The notes under the pieces are model-generated. The model had not been told where the DNA came from, searched no databases, and saw only the letters and a program-made list of their open reading frames with translations. From positions 1 to 64,000 of the forward strand of contig NZ_CAJTMT010000003.1 in assembly GCF_910577345.1 (NCBI RefSeq): a stretch of DNA of 64,000 nt. Reading direction: 5' to 3'. The translations under genes were made by a program, and so were the position numbers. This DNA is from an uncultured Duncaniella sp. GTDB lineage: Bacteria; Bacteroidota; Bacteroidia; Bacteroidales; Muribaculaceae. This document shows positions 54,842 to 63,620 of this stretch, one piece after another (the first letter of the stretch is position 1; each line of letters opens with the position of its first letter).

Positions 54842-55243
54842 ATGGAAAATCACCACGCCTGCACCATCGGGCTCGGAAGCAACACACCCGACCGCGAGTA
54901 TCAGATCACCCGGGCCATCGAGCATCTATGCGGCTATCTCCAAAAATGTTCGGTTTCGTCGGTCTATGAAACGGAAGCCATCAACGGAAAGGACGCATCC
55001 TACATGAATGCTGTGGTCCACGGCTATTCGCAACACGACTACGACACCACGGTCAAATTCCTAAAAGATTGGGAAGCTGAATGCGGACGGACACAGGTTG
55101 CAACGGTTGAAGGCATCATTCCCATTGACCTTGACCTCGTCATCTGGGATGAGCATATCAAACGCCCCAAGGACTTTGAACGCCATTACTTCAACCGTGG
55201 CTACAGAGAACTTCTTGCCAAAGGTGCATACGAAACAATGTAA
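54842..55243 (+). CDS. folK: Short FolK-like pterin pyrophosphokinase
   Basis: FolK transfers pyrophosphate from ATP to 6-hydroxymethyl-dihydropterin in folate synthesis. GLGSNTPDREYQI and SSVYETEAIN match the family's first half, and IPIDLDLVIWDEH the Mg-binding DLDL segment. The ATP-loop arginines (normally GRxR...WGPRxxDLD) are partly lost: here GRTQVATVEGIIPIDLDL. At 133 residues it is about 25 short. A terminator with a perfect 9-bp stem and T6 follows at 55308-55340. Confidence 0.7.
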   Translation: MENHHACTIGLGSNTPDREYQITRAIEHLCGYLQKCSVSSVYETEAINGKDASYMNAVVHGYSQHDYDTTVKFLKDWEAECGRTQVATVEGIIPIDLDLVIWDEHIKRPKDFERHYFNRGYRELLAKGAYETM

Positions 55244-55297
55244 CGACAATCGACAGTCTTGACAGACTGTGTCTTCCGAACAGGACATTTCACATCA

Positions 55298-57370
55298 TCA
55301 ATTCTGACTCTCCGTTTGCATGACGAACGGAGAGTTTTTTAATGATCTGACATTGAAATTTCCCTCGGTCAACGCCTCATGGTAGCGGGAATGCAATCGG
55401 CTGTTCAAATCGGCTGAAAGGAGTATGGAATCAGCGCGGAGCAGTTCTGCAAGCCGGACAACATCCCCTCGGAAGCCGTCGCAGACAACGGCATAATCGA
55501 GGTGGCGACAAGAGGAATCAGCCGTCAAACCGCGTTCAAGAGCAGAAAGCTGACGGGAACTGCAGATAAGGGCAAAACGTCTGCCATCGACCTCAACAGC
55601 ATCGACCATGTTGGAAGATGCGGTCCGGAACTGCAAGGAGTCAATCTTACGGGTCAAGAGATAGCGACGGTATCTGACGGTGTAGTCATCACGCAACTCT
55701 TCGTGCATCCGTTGGGGTGCGGAGGTCAGGACATGGAGCTTGCTTGCATCGCGGATGAGCAATGACGTGTGTTGGCGCGAACGTGGAATGAACATCTCCG
55801 TACCGGCGATATAATCGCTGTCGGCAAGTACGGAAGTCGACACGGTGAAAATCATGCAGACAAGGGTGGCAAGCATGTAGACCATCCGTTTTTTATACAG
55901 CCACAGCGCAAATGGAATCAAGGTCAGGAAGCAGGCAAAGAGAGTAAAGCCACTGACGTAGACATCCGTGAGAGAAGCCAATGGCAGACCGTTCAACCAT
56001 CCGGCAGATGAATACAGAATATCAAACATACGGTCGATGCACACAGCCAGAAAGCCACAATGGAAACCGAACGCATTGAGGGCAAGCAGGATTACGGAAC
56101 CGGCAAGTATGGGAGGGAGCAGCAATGCACCTATAAAATTAGCAGGGAGGAAAGTCAGCGGCACAATATTGAAATAGAAGGCGCTCACAACAGCCGTCCC
56201 CAACATCGCAGCCAATGTCACGGACGGATAAGCAGCAAAGCCGTAAAGCAGAGATTTCCGACGCGGGAAAGGATTGAGTTTTTCAGCAAACAGAAGTATC
56301 GAGGCCACGGCCAGAAATGACAATTGAAATCCGACTTCATAAATCGAGGACGGCGAGAAGACAAGAATGAGCAAGGCCGCGACACAAAGTGAATTGAGAG
56401 GCGAACGCTGACGTTGGATTGAGTATGTGATGAAGAAAATGGTTGCCATTACCACTGAGCGGACAACGGAAGGAGTCAGTCCGGTCATTACGGCGAAGCC
56501 CCAGAGAAAGATAATGGCCATAAGGGTCCTCAGCCACCGAAGTCTCAACAACACAAGAGGAAAAAGTATGACCGTTATGACTCCTGCGATAATGGCGACA
56601 TGGAGTCCGCTCAAAGCAAGGAGATGCGACAAGCCCGTAGAGGAGAACAATTCGCGCATATCAGCCGTGAGCATGGAACGGTCGGCAGTAAGAGTGGCGT
56701 TGATAAATTCCCGTGTCTGTGATGAGACCGGCAAATCGATAATGGCAAGAGTGACATCCGTGCGGAAACGACGGATGGAATTCAAAATCCCCGGTTCGGG
56801 ATATAGCACCCGCAGACTGTCGGGGTTGAGAAAGACTTCGGCAAGCACACCCTTCCGGCGCAAAGAAGCATTGAAATCCATCTCTCCCGGTAAATCGGCC
56901 GTTGACTGAATAGGCTCCAATATGGACGAAAACCGGATACGGTCTCGCTCATTGACCTCGGGAATTGAGGATGGTACTGTCAGCTTGACACGCAGAGGAG
57001 CGATTTCCATACCGTTGCAGGAATCAATCTCAGCGATAACAACCTGCGTTGGCTCGTAGGATTTCACATCAATCGCCACTGCCGAATAGCTCTGCTCGTG
57101 ACTGTCGGACAGCCACGACGGGACGGCAGGTTCATGGGCATATCCGACAGCGTAACCGACAAGGACGCCGACGCACATCAATGCCGGATAATTCCGTCGG
57201 AACACAACCATCCCTCCTGCAAGCATTGCCACAGCAAGCATCCACCACGGAGCTACACCACTGCCGTGGAGCAGGACACCGATGATGAAGGTCACGGTGA
57301 ATGGCAAGAGCGGGACGAGCGAGAGAGGAAACATCCGGATGAAGCGGGATTGGAATTTTAGAAAAAGCAC
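55298..57370 (-). CDS. comEC: ComEC/Rec2-family membrane channel protein
   Basis: The 690-residue product has the N-terminal OB-like DUF4131 region, the Competence domain with about ten helices (GLSHLLALSGLHVAIIAGVI, FWGFAVMTGLTPSVVRSVVMA read in parts), and a C-terminal soluble region. That last part lacks the HxHxDH motif of the metallo-beta-lactamase nuclease domain found in classical ComEC. It would carry single-stranded DNA across the inner membrane. Start at 57370, or the ATG at 57334. Confidence 0.85.
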   Translation of the reverse strand: MLFLKFQSRFIRMFPLSLVPLLPFTVTFIIGVLLHGSGVAPWWMLAVAMLAGGMVVFRRNYPALMCVGVLVGYAVGYAHEPAVPSWLSDSHEQSYSAVAIDVKSYEPTQVVIAEIDSCNGMEIAPLRVKLTVPSSIPEVNERDRIRFSSILEPIQSTADLPGEMDFNASLRRKGVLAEVFLNPDSLRVLYPEPGILNSIRRFRTDVTLAIIDLPVSSQTREFINATLTADRSMLTADMRELFSSTGLSHLLALSGLHVAIIAGVITVILFPLVLLRLRWLRTLMAIIFLWGFAVMTGLTPSVVRSVVMATIFFITYSIQRQRSPLNSLCVAALLILVFSPSSIYEVGFQLSFLAVASILLFAEKLNPFPRRKSLLYGFAAYPSVTLAAMLGTAVVSAFYFNIVPLTFLPANFIGALLLPPILAGSVILLALNAFGFHCGFLAVCIDRMFDILYSSAGWLNGLPLASLTDVYVSGFTLFACFLTLIPFALWLYKKRMVYMLATLVCMIFTVSTSVLADSDYIAGTEMFIPRSRQHTSLLIRDASKLHVLTSAPQRMHEELRDDYTVRYRRYLLTRKIDSLQFRTASSNMVDAVEVDGRRFALICSSRQLSALERGLTADSSCRHLDYAVVCDGFRGDVVRLAELLRADSILLSADLNSRLHSRYHEALTEGNFNVRSLKNSPFVMQTESQN
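55308..55340 (+). terminator. Intrinsic terminator of the tex-folK operon
   Basis: CTCTCCGTT (55308-55316) and AACGGAGAG (55326-55334) form a perfect stem followed by TTTTTT. It lies within the coding end of the convergent comEC gene. Confidence 0.85.
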
Positions 57371-57472
57371 ACGTCATCCTGTAAACTTGATAAAGATTGC
57401 AGAACGACGTGTGTATGTGGAAATTCTTGTGAGGCTCACCCACTTGTCAGGCAGGCCTGCGGACATCTGAAA

Positions 57473-58231
57473 TCAGAGATTCCAGATGTTCCAGGATTCG
57501 AATGCCTGAAGAAGAAGCATTTCAAGACCATTCTTGACCTCGGCACCGTTTGCACGTGACTTTCTCATGAATGTGGTCACATCGGGGTTGTAGATAAGGT
57601 CGTAGCAGAGATGCTCGGGAGTAAGAAGCTCGTAGGGAATATCGGGACAACGGTCAACGTTGGGATACATGCCAAGCGGAGTGCAATTGACAATCACCTT
57701 ATGGGATGCCATAATCTCGGGAGTAAGATCGGCGTATGAAAGCTGACCTTCCGAGGGAGTGCGGGATACATAGACAGGCTCTACGCCAAGATTGATGAGC
57801 GCACGGCGGATGGCCTTGGATGCACCGCCGGTTCCGAGGATGAGCGCGCGGTTGCGCTTATCGTTGATGAGAGGTGCGATGGAGTTCTGGAAACCCATTG
57901 CATCGCTGTTGAACCCTTTGAGTTTGATGTCACCGTTCTTGCCCTTGATGAGCTTTATCACATTGACAGCTCCGATAAGAGCGGCTTCCTCGTCCATCTC
58001 GTCCATGTAGGGAATCACCTGCTCCTTGTAAGGAATGGTCACATTAAGACCGGCGAGATTGGGATTTTCGGAAACGACCTCCATGAGGTCACCGATTTCA
58101 GGGATTTCAAAATTGACATACTCGGCATCAATGTTTTCCGACTCGAACATATTGTTGAAATAGTTCATGGAGAAGGAATGAGTGAGAGGGAAGCCAATGA
58201 GGCCATATACTTTGCTATGCGGTATTGACAT
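57473..58231 (-). CDS. aroE: Shikimate dehydrogenase
   Basis: AroE reduces 3-dehydroshikimate with NADPH in aromatic amino acid synthesis. Motifs are GFPLTHSFSMNYFN (substrate), NVTIPYKEQVIPYMD with the catalytic lysine, LGTGGASKAIRRAL (NADPH) and NCTPLGMYP. I use the ATG at 58231 (MSIPHSK), since the 73 residues upstream are not family sequence. The protein is 252 residues, close to the normal length. Confidence 0.93.
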   Translation of the reverse strand: MSIPHSKVYGLIGFPLTHSFSMNYFNNMFESENIDAEYVNFEIPEIGDLMEVVSENPNLAGLNVTIPYKEQVIPYMDEMDEEAALIGAVNVIKLIKGKNGDIKLKGFNSDAMGFQNSIAPLINDKRNRALILGTGGASKAIRRALINLGVEPVYVSRTPSEGQLSYADLTPEIMASHKVIVNCTPLGMYPNVDRCPDIPYELLTPEHLCYDLIYNPDVTTFMRKSRANGAEVKNGLEMLLLQAFESWNIWNL

Positions 58232-58331
58232 GACTTTTGAAATTAGAGAGTATGGATAAAATAAATAGTTTTGGTGCGTGATACGTGCAAAGGTAATAAT
58301 TTTTTCCTTTGCCGGATGAAGTTTTTTATGC

Positions 58332-58937
58332 CTATACTTCCTTTGTAATCGCCGAATGTGGAATAAGCAGGAAATTAAGGCGCGGACCGCGGAGGAGATA
58401 GACAGTGAAACGGGAGGTGTATTTGACACCCACGACATCCTGCCATGCAATTTTCTCAGGTTTCGGCAGAGGTAGCGGAGGCAGAGGAGCCTTGTCCTCC
58501 TCCTTTGCTATCGGGAGGAGCATCCGTCCTGCACGGTCTGCCTTTTCATCGGCACTCTTCTTCTCCGGGTCAAGATAGGTCAGCTTCAGATAGTCACCTT
58601 CGGCAATTTCAACCTCCTTTCTGATGACAGCGCGGCGAGCTTCCGGCGCAAGCATATAGTAGGTGTAGAGAAAGGACATGAGCATCGGCACCACAATGAA
58701 CAGTAGCATCAATGCCACGAGTAGCAGGCGCTCGTCAAAGACAAAGCCGGCCACTGCGCAGACAACAATCGGGAGGAGTACCAGCCAACCGTAGCGCGGA
58801 AGCCAAAGTGAGAGGAGGACCGACAGATAGTCGCCCGAGGTCGTGTCGAATGGAAGAGTTTTTTTCAAAATGCGATAAACAGGAGATTTTTCAACTTTAC
58901 GGTTCTTATCATCCGATAGATGGAAACGGGAGGTCAA
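58332..58937 (-). CDS. Hypothetical membrane protein with two helices
   Basis: The 201-residue product has two adjacent membrane helices (WLVLLPIVVCAVAGFVF and LLLVALMLLFIVVPMLMSF), a charged middle, a proline stretch (APLPPLPLPKP) and a C-terminal beta segment that may be PH-like (YTSRFTVYLLRGPRLNFLLI). Its start overlaps the aguB stop by 4 bp, so it is in the same operon. The function is unknown. Confidence 0.7.
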   Translation of the reverse strand: MTSRFHLSDDKNRKVEKSPVYRILKKTLPFDTTSGDYLSVLLSLWLPRYGWLVLLPIVVCAVAGFVFDERLLLVALMLLFIVVPMLMSFLYTYYMLAPEARRAVIRKEVEIAEGDYLKLTYLDPEKKSADEKADRAGRMLLPIAKEEDKAPLPPLPLPKPEKIAWQDVVGVKYTSRFTVYLLRGPRLNFLLIPHSAITKEV

Positions 58938-59809
58938 TCGATGAAACGGCGGGTGATGTCGCCATAGTTCTCGATACGGCGGTCACGGAGGAAAGGCCAC
59001 CAACGGCGGACCTGCTCGGAGCGTTTCATGTCAATATCGACGATTGTCTCGGCTTCCTCGGAATCAGGGGCAAGGTAGAGAAGCTCGCCCTGCGGTCCTG
59101 CGACAAAGCTCGAACCCCAGAAAGTGATGCCGTTAGTGACACCGGAGGGATCAGGCTCGTGGCCAACGCGGTTGACAGTGACGACCGGGAGACCGTTGGC
59201 AACGGCATGACCACGCTGGACAGTCATCCATGCCTCGCGCTGACGGGCTTTCTCATCGGGAGTGTCGCTGCTCTCCCACCCGATGGCAGTAGGATAAATC
59301 AGCATCTGCGCACCGTTCATCGCCATCAGTCGCGCTGCTTCGGGATACCACTGATCCCAGCAGACGAGAACACCAAGACGGCCAAGAGAAGTGTCGATCG
59401 GCTTGAAGCCGAGGTCGCCGGGAGTGAAATAGAATTTTTCGTAATAGGCCGGATCATCGGGAATGTGCATCTTGCGGTATTTTCCTGCAAGTGAGCCGTC
59501 CTTATCAAAGACAAGCGAAGTGTTGTGATACAGGCCTGCGGCACGACGCTCGAACAAGGAGGTCACAAGGACAACTCCTGCCTGTCGGGCAATGACAGAA
59601 TAAAATTCAACAGACGGAGAATCCAACGACACTGCAAGGTCGAAATTGTCGACACTCTCCACCTGACAGAAGTAAAGCGAATCGTGAAGTTCCTGAAGAA
59701 CGACAAGTTCCGCACCCTCAGCGACAAGATGAAGGATTTTTTCGCCAAGGCGAATGCGATTGTTTTCAATATCCGCAGTGTTGTGCTGCTGTATAATTCC
59801 TACTTTCAT
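58934..59809 (-). CDS. aguB: N-carbamoylputrescine amidohydrolase
   Basis: The nitrilase-family enzyme cleaves N-carbamoylputrescine to putrescine, CO2 and ammonia. The Glu-Lys-Cys triad is seen in VLQELHDSLYF, KYRKMHIPDDP and VLVCWDQWYPEAARL. The neighbour agmatine deiminase supplies its substrate and confirms the choice among nitrilases. Confidence 0.93.
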   Translation of the reverse strand: MKVGIIQQHNTADIENNRIRLGEKILHLVAEGAELVVLQELHDSLYFCQVESVDNFDLAVSLDSPSVEFYSVIARQAGVVLVTSLFERRAAGLYHNTSLVFDKDGSLAGKYRKMHIPDDPAYYEKFYFTPGDLGFKPIDTSLGRLGVLVCWDQWYPEAARLMAMNGAQMLIYPTAIGWESSDTPDEKARQREAWMTVQRGHAVANGLPVVTVNRVGHEPDPSGVTNGITFWGSSFVAGPQGELLYLAPDSEEAETIVDIDMKRSEQVRRWWPFLRDRRIENYGDITRRFID

Positions 59810-59843
59810 TTTTTTCTATCAGTCAAAAAATCAAGATAATTTC

Positions 59844-60932
59844 TCAATCGAGAGAGTTGTTTTCAATCCACACACCGTTTTCTATGCCTGCGACCGCACC
59901 GACGGGGAACTGCATGGTCACGCAATGGAGCGAACCGTGCTGACGGATGAGCGGAGTGCAGTCAATCGCCACGACCTCATGGTCGGGGAAAGCGATTTTC
60001 AATGTCTGCGCGGCAAGGAAATCCTTGCGGGGCTGACCGTAGACAGGCAGGAGGATGCGTGTAGGGGTGATGAGGAAATTCGCGTAGGTGGCGGGAAGCA
60101 CCTCGCCGTCAATCTCTATTTTGTCGGGGAGAGGAAGCTCTATGAGATTGTAGGGCATACCGGCGGGAGTGCGCAGAGTCGTCAGTTCCTCCTGCATCTT
60201 CAACAATTCAGCATGATTGGGATTTTCAGGCTCACCGGCGCCACAGTAGAGGATGGTATCGTGGGGAGCGAGACGCGCAAGAGTGTCGATATGACTGTCG
60301 GTATCATCGCCGATAAGAGCGCCATGATAGAGGAAGAGCTGATGGGTGAAGCCGAAAGCCTCCGCAAGGTAAGCGGAGATTTCCTCTCGACCCCATTGAC
60401 CGTTACGGTTTGGTGAGAGGAGACATTCGGCAGTGGTGAGGAGCGTCCCCTCCCCGTCCGATTCAATCGAACCCCCTTCAAGGACAAAATTCAGACGGTT
60501 TTCCATCGGAGCGGCGAAATGGCCGAGTCCGGCAAGACGTGAGGAAATGAGATTGTCCTTGTCGGCTGCAAATTTCAATCCCCAGCCATTGAATTTGAAA
60601 TCCAGAAGACGCAGAGAGCCGTCGACTTCAACAGTAAGAGCGCCGAAATCACGCGCCCATGTGTCGTTAGTGGGCATATCCACAAACTTCACGCGCTTCG
60701 GGTCAAAACCCTGCTCACGGATGGAGGGCAGACAAAGTTCAGCCGGACCGACGAGCATAACGCACTCATCTACGGAAAGCGCCTTTACAATCTCCGCGAT
60801 GCAACGGCGTGCATCCGGAAGAATATAGTTCCAATCCGTCTCCTCATGCGGCCACGCGAGCAGAACGCAATCATGACGCTCCCATTCGGCAGGGAAACGG
60901 CGGAGAGAGGGAAAGGAGTTTGATTCATTCAT
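59844..60932 (-). CDS. aguA: Agmatine deiminase
   Basis: The enzyme converts agmatine to N-carbamoylputrescine and ammonia. The guanidino-modifying fold carries MPTNDTWARDFG, LEGGSIESDGEG, GDDTDSHIDTLARL and the catalytic cysteine in GSLHCVTMQFP. Start at the ATG at 60932, or 12 bases upstream at 60944, which overlaps the preceding small gene by 20 bp. With aguB it makes putrescine, a polyamine used in the cell envelope and for growth. Confidence 0.93.
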   Translation of the reverse strand: MNESNSFPSLRRFPAEWERHDCVLLAWPHEETDWNYILPDARRCIAEIVKALSVDECVMLVGPAELCLPSIREQGFDPKRVKFVDMPTNDTWARDFGALTVEVDGSLRLLDFKFNGWGLKFAADKDNLISSRLAGLGHFAAPMENRLNFVLEGGSIESDGEGTLLTTAECLLSPNRNGQWGREEISAYLAEAFGFTHQLFLYHGALIGDDTDSHIDTLARLAPHDTILYCGAGEPENPNHAELLKMQEELTTLRTPAGMPYNLIELPLPDKIEIDGEVLPATYANFLITPTRILLPVYGQPRKDFLAAQTLKIAFPDHEVVAIDCTPLIRQHGSLHCVTMQFPVGAVAGIENGVWIENNSLD

Positions 60933-61164
60933 CTTCGTAATCATCTTTCAGATTGTCCCAGATCGAGTCCTGGGAATCAAAATACTCTTCACAATAATCG
61001 AGGAAACCCCGCTTTTCGGAACTGCCCACCTCATCGCACCATTCGCGATAGCGGGCCCTCAACTCAGGGTCCTCATGAATAAGTTTTTTAAATTCCGCCT
61101 CGGCAATGTCAGTGCTTCCACAATGGTGGAGCATGTCGTTAAAAAGGTCGGTAATAGAATCCAT
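60925..61164 (-). CDS. Small acidic hypothetical protein, 79 aa
   Basis: The product (MDSITDLFNDMLHHCG, ending DNLKDDYEDE) is helical and acidic with no recognised domain. It overlaps the aguA start, so it heads the polyamine operon. An ACCGGCATGAGCCGG-type palindrome lies upstream near 61210-61222. A TAAATTTG box at 61280-61287 is about 115 bases up, perhaps too far. Confidence 0.65.
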   Translation of the reverse strand: MDSITDLFNDMLHHCGSTDIAEAEFKKLIHEDPELRARYREWCDEVGSSEKRGFLDYCEEYFDSQDSIWDNLKDDYEDE

Positions 61165-61400
61165 TATACATTAGGTTTAGGGTAAGAAGATTAGGTGTAA
61201 CCGCTCCGGCTCATGCCGGTTGAATTTTACTTTGTTAAGTATCGTACAAACAAATTAACAAAACTGTAGTTTCGAAGTTCAAATTTAAAGTTTATGACCG
61301 AATTAAGCAAATTTTAGACGTTTAAAAAGCCAAATAACCAACCTTTTAGTAAAAAACAACGTTTTATTTACATATTCATTCTCTAATTAATGTTTTAACT

Positions 61401-62078
61401 ATGAAAAAGTTAATAGGATTAATCGTGCTGATGGCAGCATTGCTGACGGCTTGCAGTCCGTACAATCTCGTCACAAGCACGACCTACAATGACGCAAATC
61501 TGAGAGCCTATACCACTTTCAGGATTGTCACGCCTGACGAGGGGAAACTGCCTCCCGGAATGGAGATGGTGACATACTACAACATCGCCGCCGCCATCCG
61601 CGAACAGATGGTGGAACGAGGATTCACCGAAGATCCGAATTCGCCCCTACTCATCAACATCGGCCTGACCATCAAGAAGGAACTTGCAACAGCGCCTCTG
61701 CTCCCGCCAACTCCTCCGGCTGCACCGCTTCCACCAGCACCCCCGATTCCACCGATGCATCACGGACCGGTCCCACCACCTGTAAACGTATGGGGACCTC
61801 CATATAACGGCATGTCGCCGTGGTTCATGTATCCGCGAAACAATTACTGGCCTGTGGACTATGCGAATGCCCAAGTCGTCACCGGTATATACCGCGAAGG
61901 AGTATTGACAATGGACATGGTCAATATTGACAGTAAAACTCCACTGTTCTCGGCTTCTGTCGGGACTATTCTGGACAATGGTGATTCACAGTTCAGGAAT
62001 CTGAAAGGGATAGCTGAGGCTGTCCAGACACTTTTCTCGAAGTTCCCGGTGCCGATGCTGGCGCAGTATAGGAAATAG
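61401..62078 (+). CDS. DUF4136 lipoprotein
   Basis: The 225-residue product has a lipoprotein signal (LLTACSPYN, Cys18), the DUF4136 features TTFRIVTPDEG and MVERGFTEDPNSPLLINIGL, and a proline-rich middle (PPAAPLPPAPPIPPMHHGP) that is a likely extended linker. The family consists of envelope lipoproteins of unknown role in Bacteroidetes and proteobacteria. It stands alone; the AT-rich 200 bases upstream show no clear promoter box. Confidence 0.85.
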   Translation: MKKLIGLIVLMAALLTACSPYNLVTSTTYNDANLRAYTTFRIVTPDEGKLPPGMEMVTYYNIAAAIREQMVERGFTEDPNSPLLINIGLTIKKELATAPLLPPTPPAAPLPPAPPIPPMHHGPVPPPVNVWGPPYNGMSPWFMYPRNNYWPVDYANAQVVTGIYREGVLTMDMVNIDSKTPLFSASVGTILDNGDSQFRNLKGIAEAVQTLFSKFPVPMLAQYRK

Positions 62079-62097
62079 GGAGAATAAGGGAGAAGAA

Positions 62098-62169
62098 GGC
62101 TAATAGGACTAATAGGACTAATAGGGCTAATAGGACTAATAGGGCCAATAAGGCCAATAAGCCTAATAA
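62098..62169. repeat. 9-bp tandem repeat (GGACTAATA type), about eight copies
   Basis: Units GGCTAATAG, GACTAATAG, GGCCAATAA and the like follow each other after the DUF4136 stop codon. The remaining bases to 62247 are TCTATTCCCTATC-like low-complexity sequence. Confidence 0.7.
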
Positions 62170-62247
62170 CTTTTACATTTTCCTTAACTATTATCCTATC
62201 CTTGTTTTCTATTTTATCCCTATATACTATTCTCTATCTTCTATTCC

Positions 62248-62766
62248 CTATCTTCTATTCAATGTAAGGAAGGTGTAGGGGGTGCCGGTTTGGGGATCGG
62301 TGCGGTCGAAGGAGGGTGTGAGTGGAAGAGTCCATTCATCCGACGACAGGACCGGGAAAAAGGTGTCGGCATCCTCCACACTACAGTCAATCAACGTCAA
62401 TTCAATCTTAGAGGCAAGCGGGAGAGCTTGAGAATAGATCTCACCACCGCCTATCACAAAACATTCCGAGGAGGTCCCGCACATCGCGAGGGCCTCCTCT
62501 AATGATTTTGCGGTTTCAATGCCGGGGGCAGTATAATCCGGATTGCGGGTCACGACAATGTTACGACGGCCGGGAAGTGCGCCCTTCGGAAATGATTCGA
62601 ATGTCTTGCGACCCATGATGATTGGATGTCCCATCGTCAAAGCTTTGAACCGCTTGAGATCGTCGCTGATATGAAACAGGAGGTCGCCTCTGCGGCCAAT
62701 GGCAAAATTGCGTGTAGTGGCGACGATTATGGTCACCTGCGGATTCGTGGAGTGAGCTGTCGTCAT
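62248..62766 (-). CDS. folA: Dihydrofolate reductase
   Basis: FolA reduces dihydrofolate with NADPH. The 172-residue product has IIVATTRNFAIGRRGDLLFH, the acidic substrate residue in ISDDLKRF, GHPIIMGRKTFESFP and VIGGGEIYSQAL. The start overlaps the thyA stop by 4 bp, an organisation seen in many bacteria. Confidence 0.95.
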   Translation of the reverse strand: MTTAHSTNPQVTIIVATTRNFAIGRRGDLLFHISDDLKRFKALTMGHPIIMGRKTFESFPKGALPGRRNIVVTRNPDYTAPGIETAKSLEEALAMCGTSSECFVIGGGEIYSQALPLASKIELTLIDCSVEDADTFFPVLSSDEWTLPLTPSFDRTDPQTGTPYTFLTLNRR

Positions 62767-63557
62767 ACGGCTACTGTTGCTTTGATATGGGGCTGCGCCT
62801 CATAGTCGCGCAACTCGAAATCTTCATACTTGAAATCAAAAATATCCTTCACTTCCGGATTGAGGTGCATGACGGGGAGTTTGCCGGGAGTGCGGGCAAG
62901 CTGAGTCCTCACCTGGTCGAAATGATTGTGATAGATATGCGTATCGCCAAGGGTATGGATGAATTCACCCGGTTTCAAGCCTGTTACCTGCGCGACCATC
63001 ATGAGAAGCAGAGCGTAGGAGGCAATATTGAATGGCACACCGAGGAAGCAGTCGGCGCTGCGCTGATAGAGCATCAGCGACAATCGGCCGTCGGCAACAT
63101 AGAACTGAAACAACAGATGGCAGGGAGGAAGAGCCATGTCGGGAACTGAGGCTACATTCCATGCACTGACAATTATGCGACGCGACTCCGGATTCTCCTT
63201 GATGGTCTTTATGACCTCTGAAATCTGGTCGATATGGCCTCCGTTGTAATCCGGCCATGAACGCCACTGATAGCCGTACACCGGGCCAAGCTCACCTTCC
63301 GGAGATGCCCATTCGTTCCAGATACGGACACCGTTGTCCTGAAGATACTTCACATTGGTGTCACCCTTGAGAAACCAGAGGAGTTCATGGATGATTGATT
63401 TCAAATGAAGTTTCTTTGTGGTCAGCAAGGGGAAACCTTCGCTGAGATCAAAACGCATCTGATAGCCGAAAATGCTTCGTGTGCCGGTGCCGGTACGATC
63501 GCCTCGGTCCACGCCTTCGGTCATAATCTTGTCGAGCAGTTCAAGATATTGCTTCAT
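62763..63557 (-). CDS. thyA: Thymidylate synthase
   Basis: ThyA methylates dUMP to dTMP with methylene-tetrahydrofolate, giving the dihydrofolate that FolA recycles. Its 264 residues match the family. The catalytic cysteine is in LPPCHLLFQFYV, the substrate arginines in RTGTGTRSIFG and RSADCFLGVPFNI, and IYHNHFDQVRTQL completes the fold. Confidence 0.97.
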   Translation of the reverse strand: MKQYLELLDKIMTEGVDRGDRTGTGTRSIFGYQMRFDLSEGFPLLTTKKLHLKSIIHELLWFLKGDTNVKYLQDNGVRIWNEWASPEGELGPVYGYQWRSWPDYNGGHIDQISEVIKTIKENPESRRIIVSAWNVASVPDMALPPCHLLFQFYVADGRLSLMLYQRSADCFLGVPFNIASYALLLMMVAQVTGLKPGEFIHTLGDTHIYHNHFDQVRTQLARTPGKLPVMHLNPEVKDIFDFKYEDFELRDYEAQPHIKATVAV

Positions 63558-63620
63558 CGAAATCCTGGAATATTTATGATTATAATGATGTTTTCTTTAC
63601 GAGTGAGTCATCGGAATACG

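Noticed and set aside
58232..58450. 73-residue N-terminal extension of aroE
   Set aside because: No similarity to the family; the ATG at 58231 gives the normal start MSIPHSKVYGLIG.
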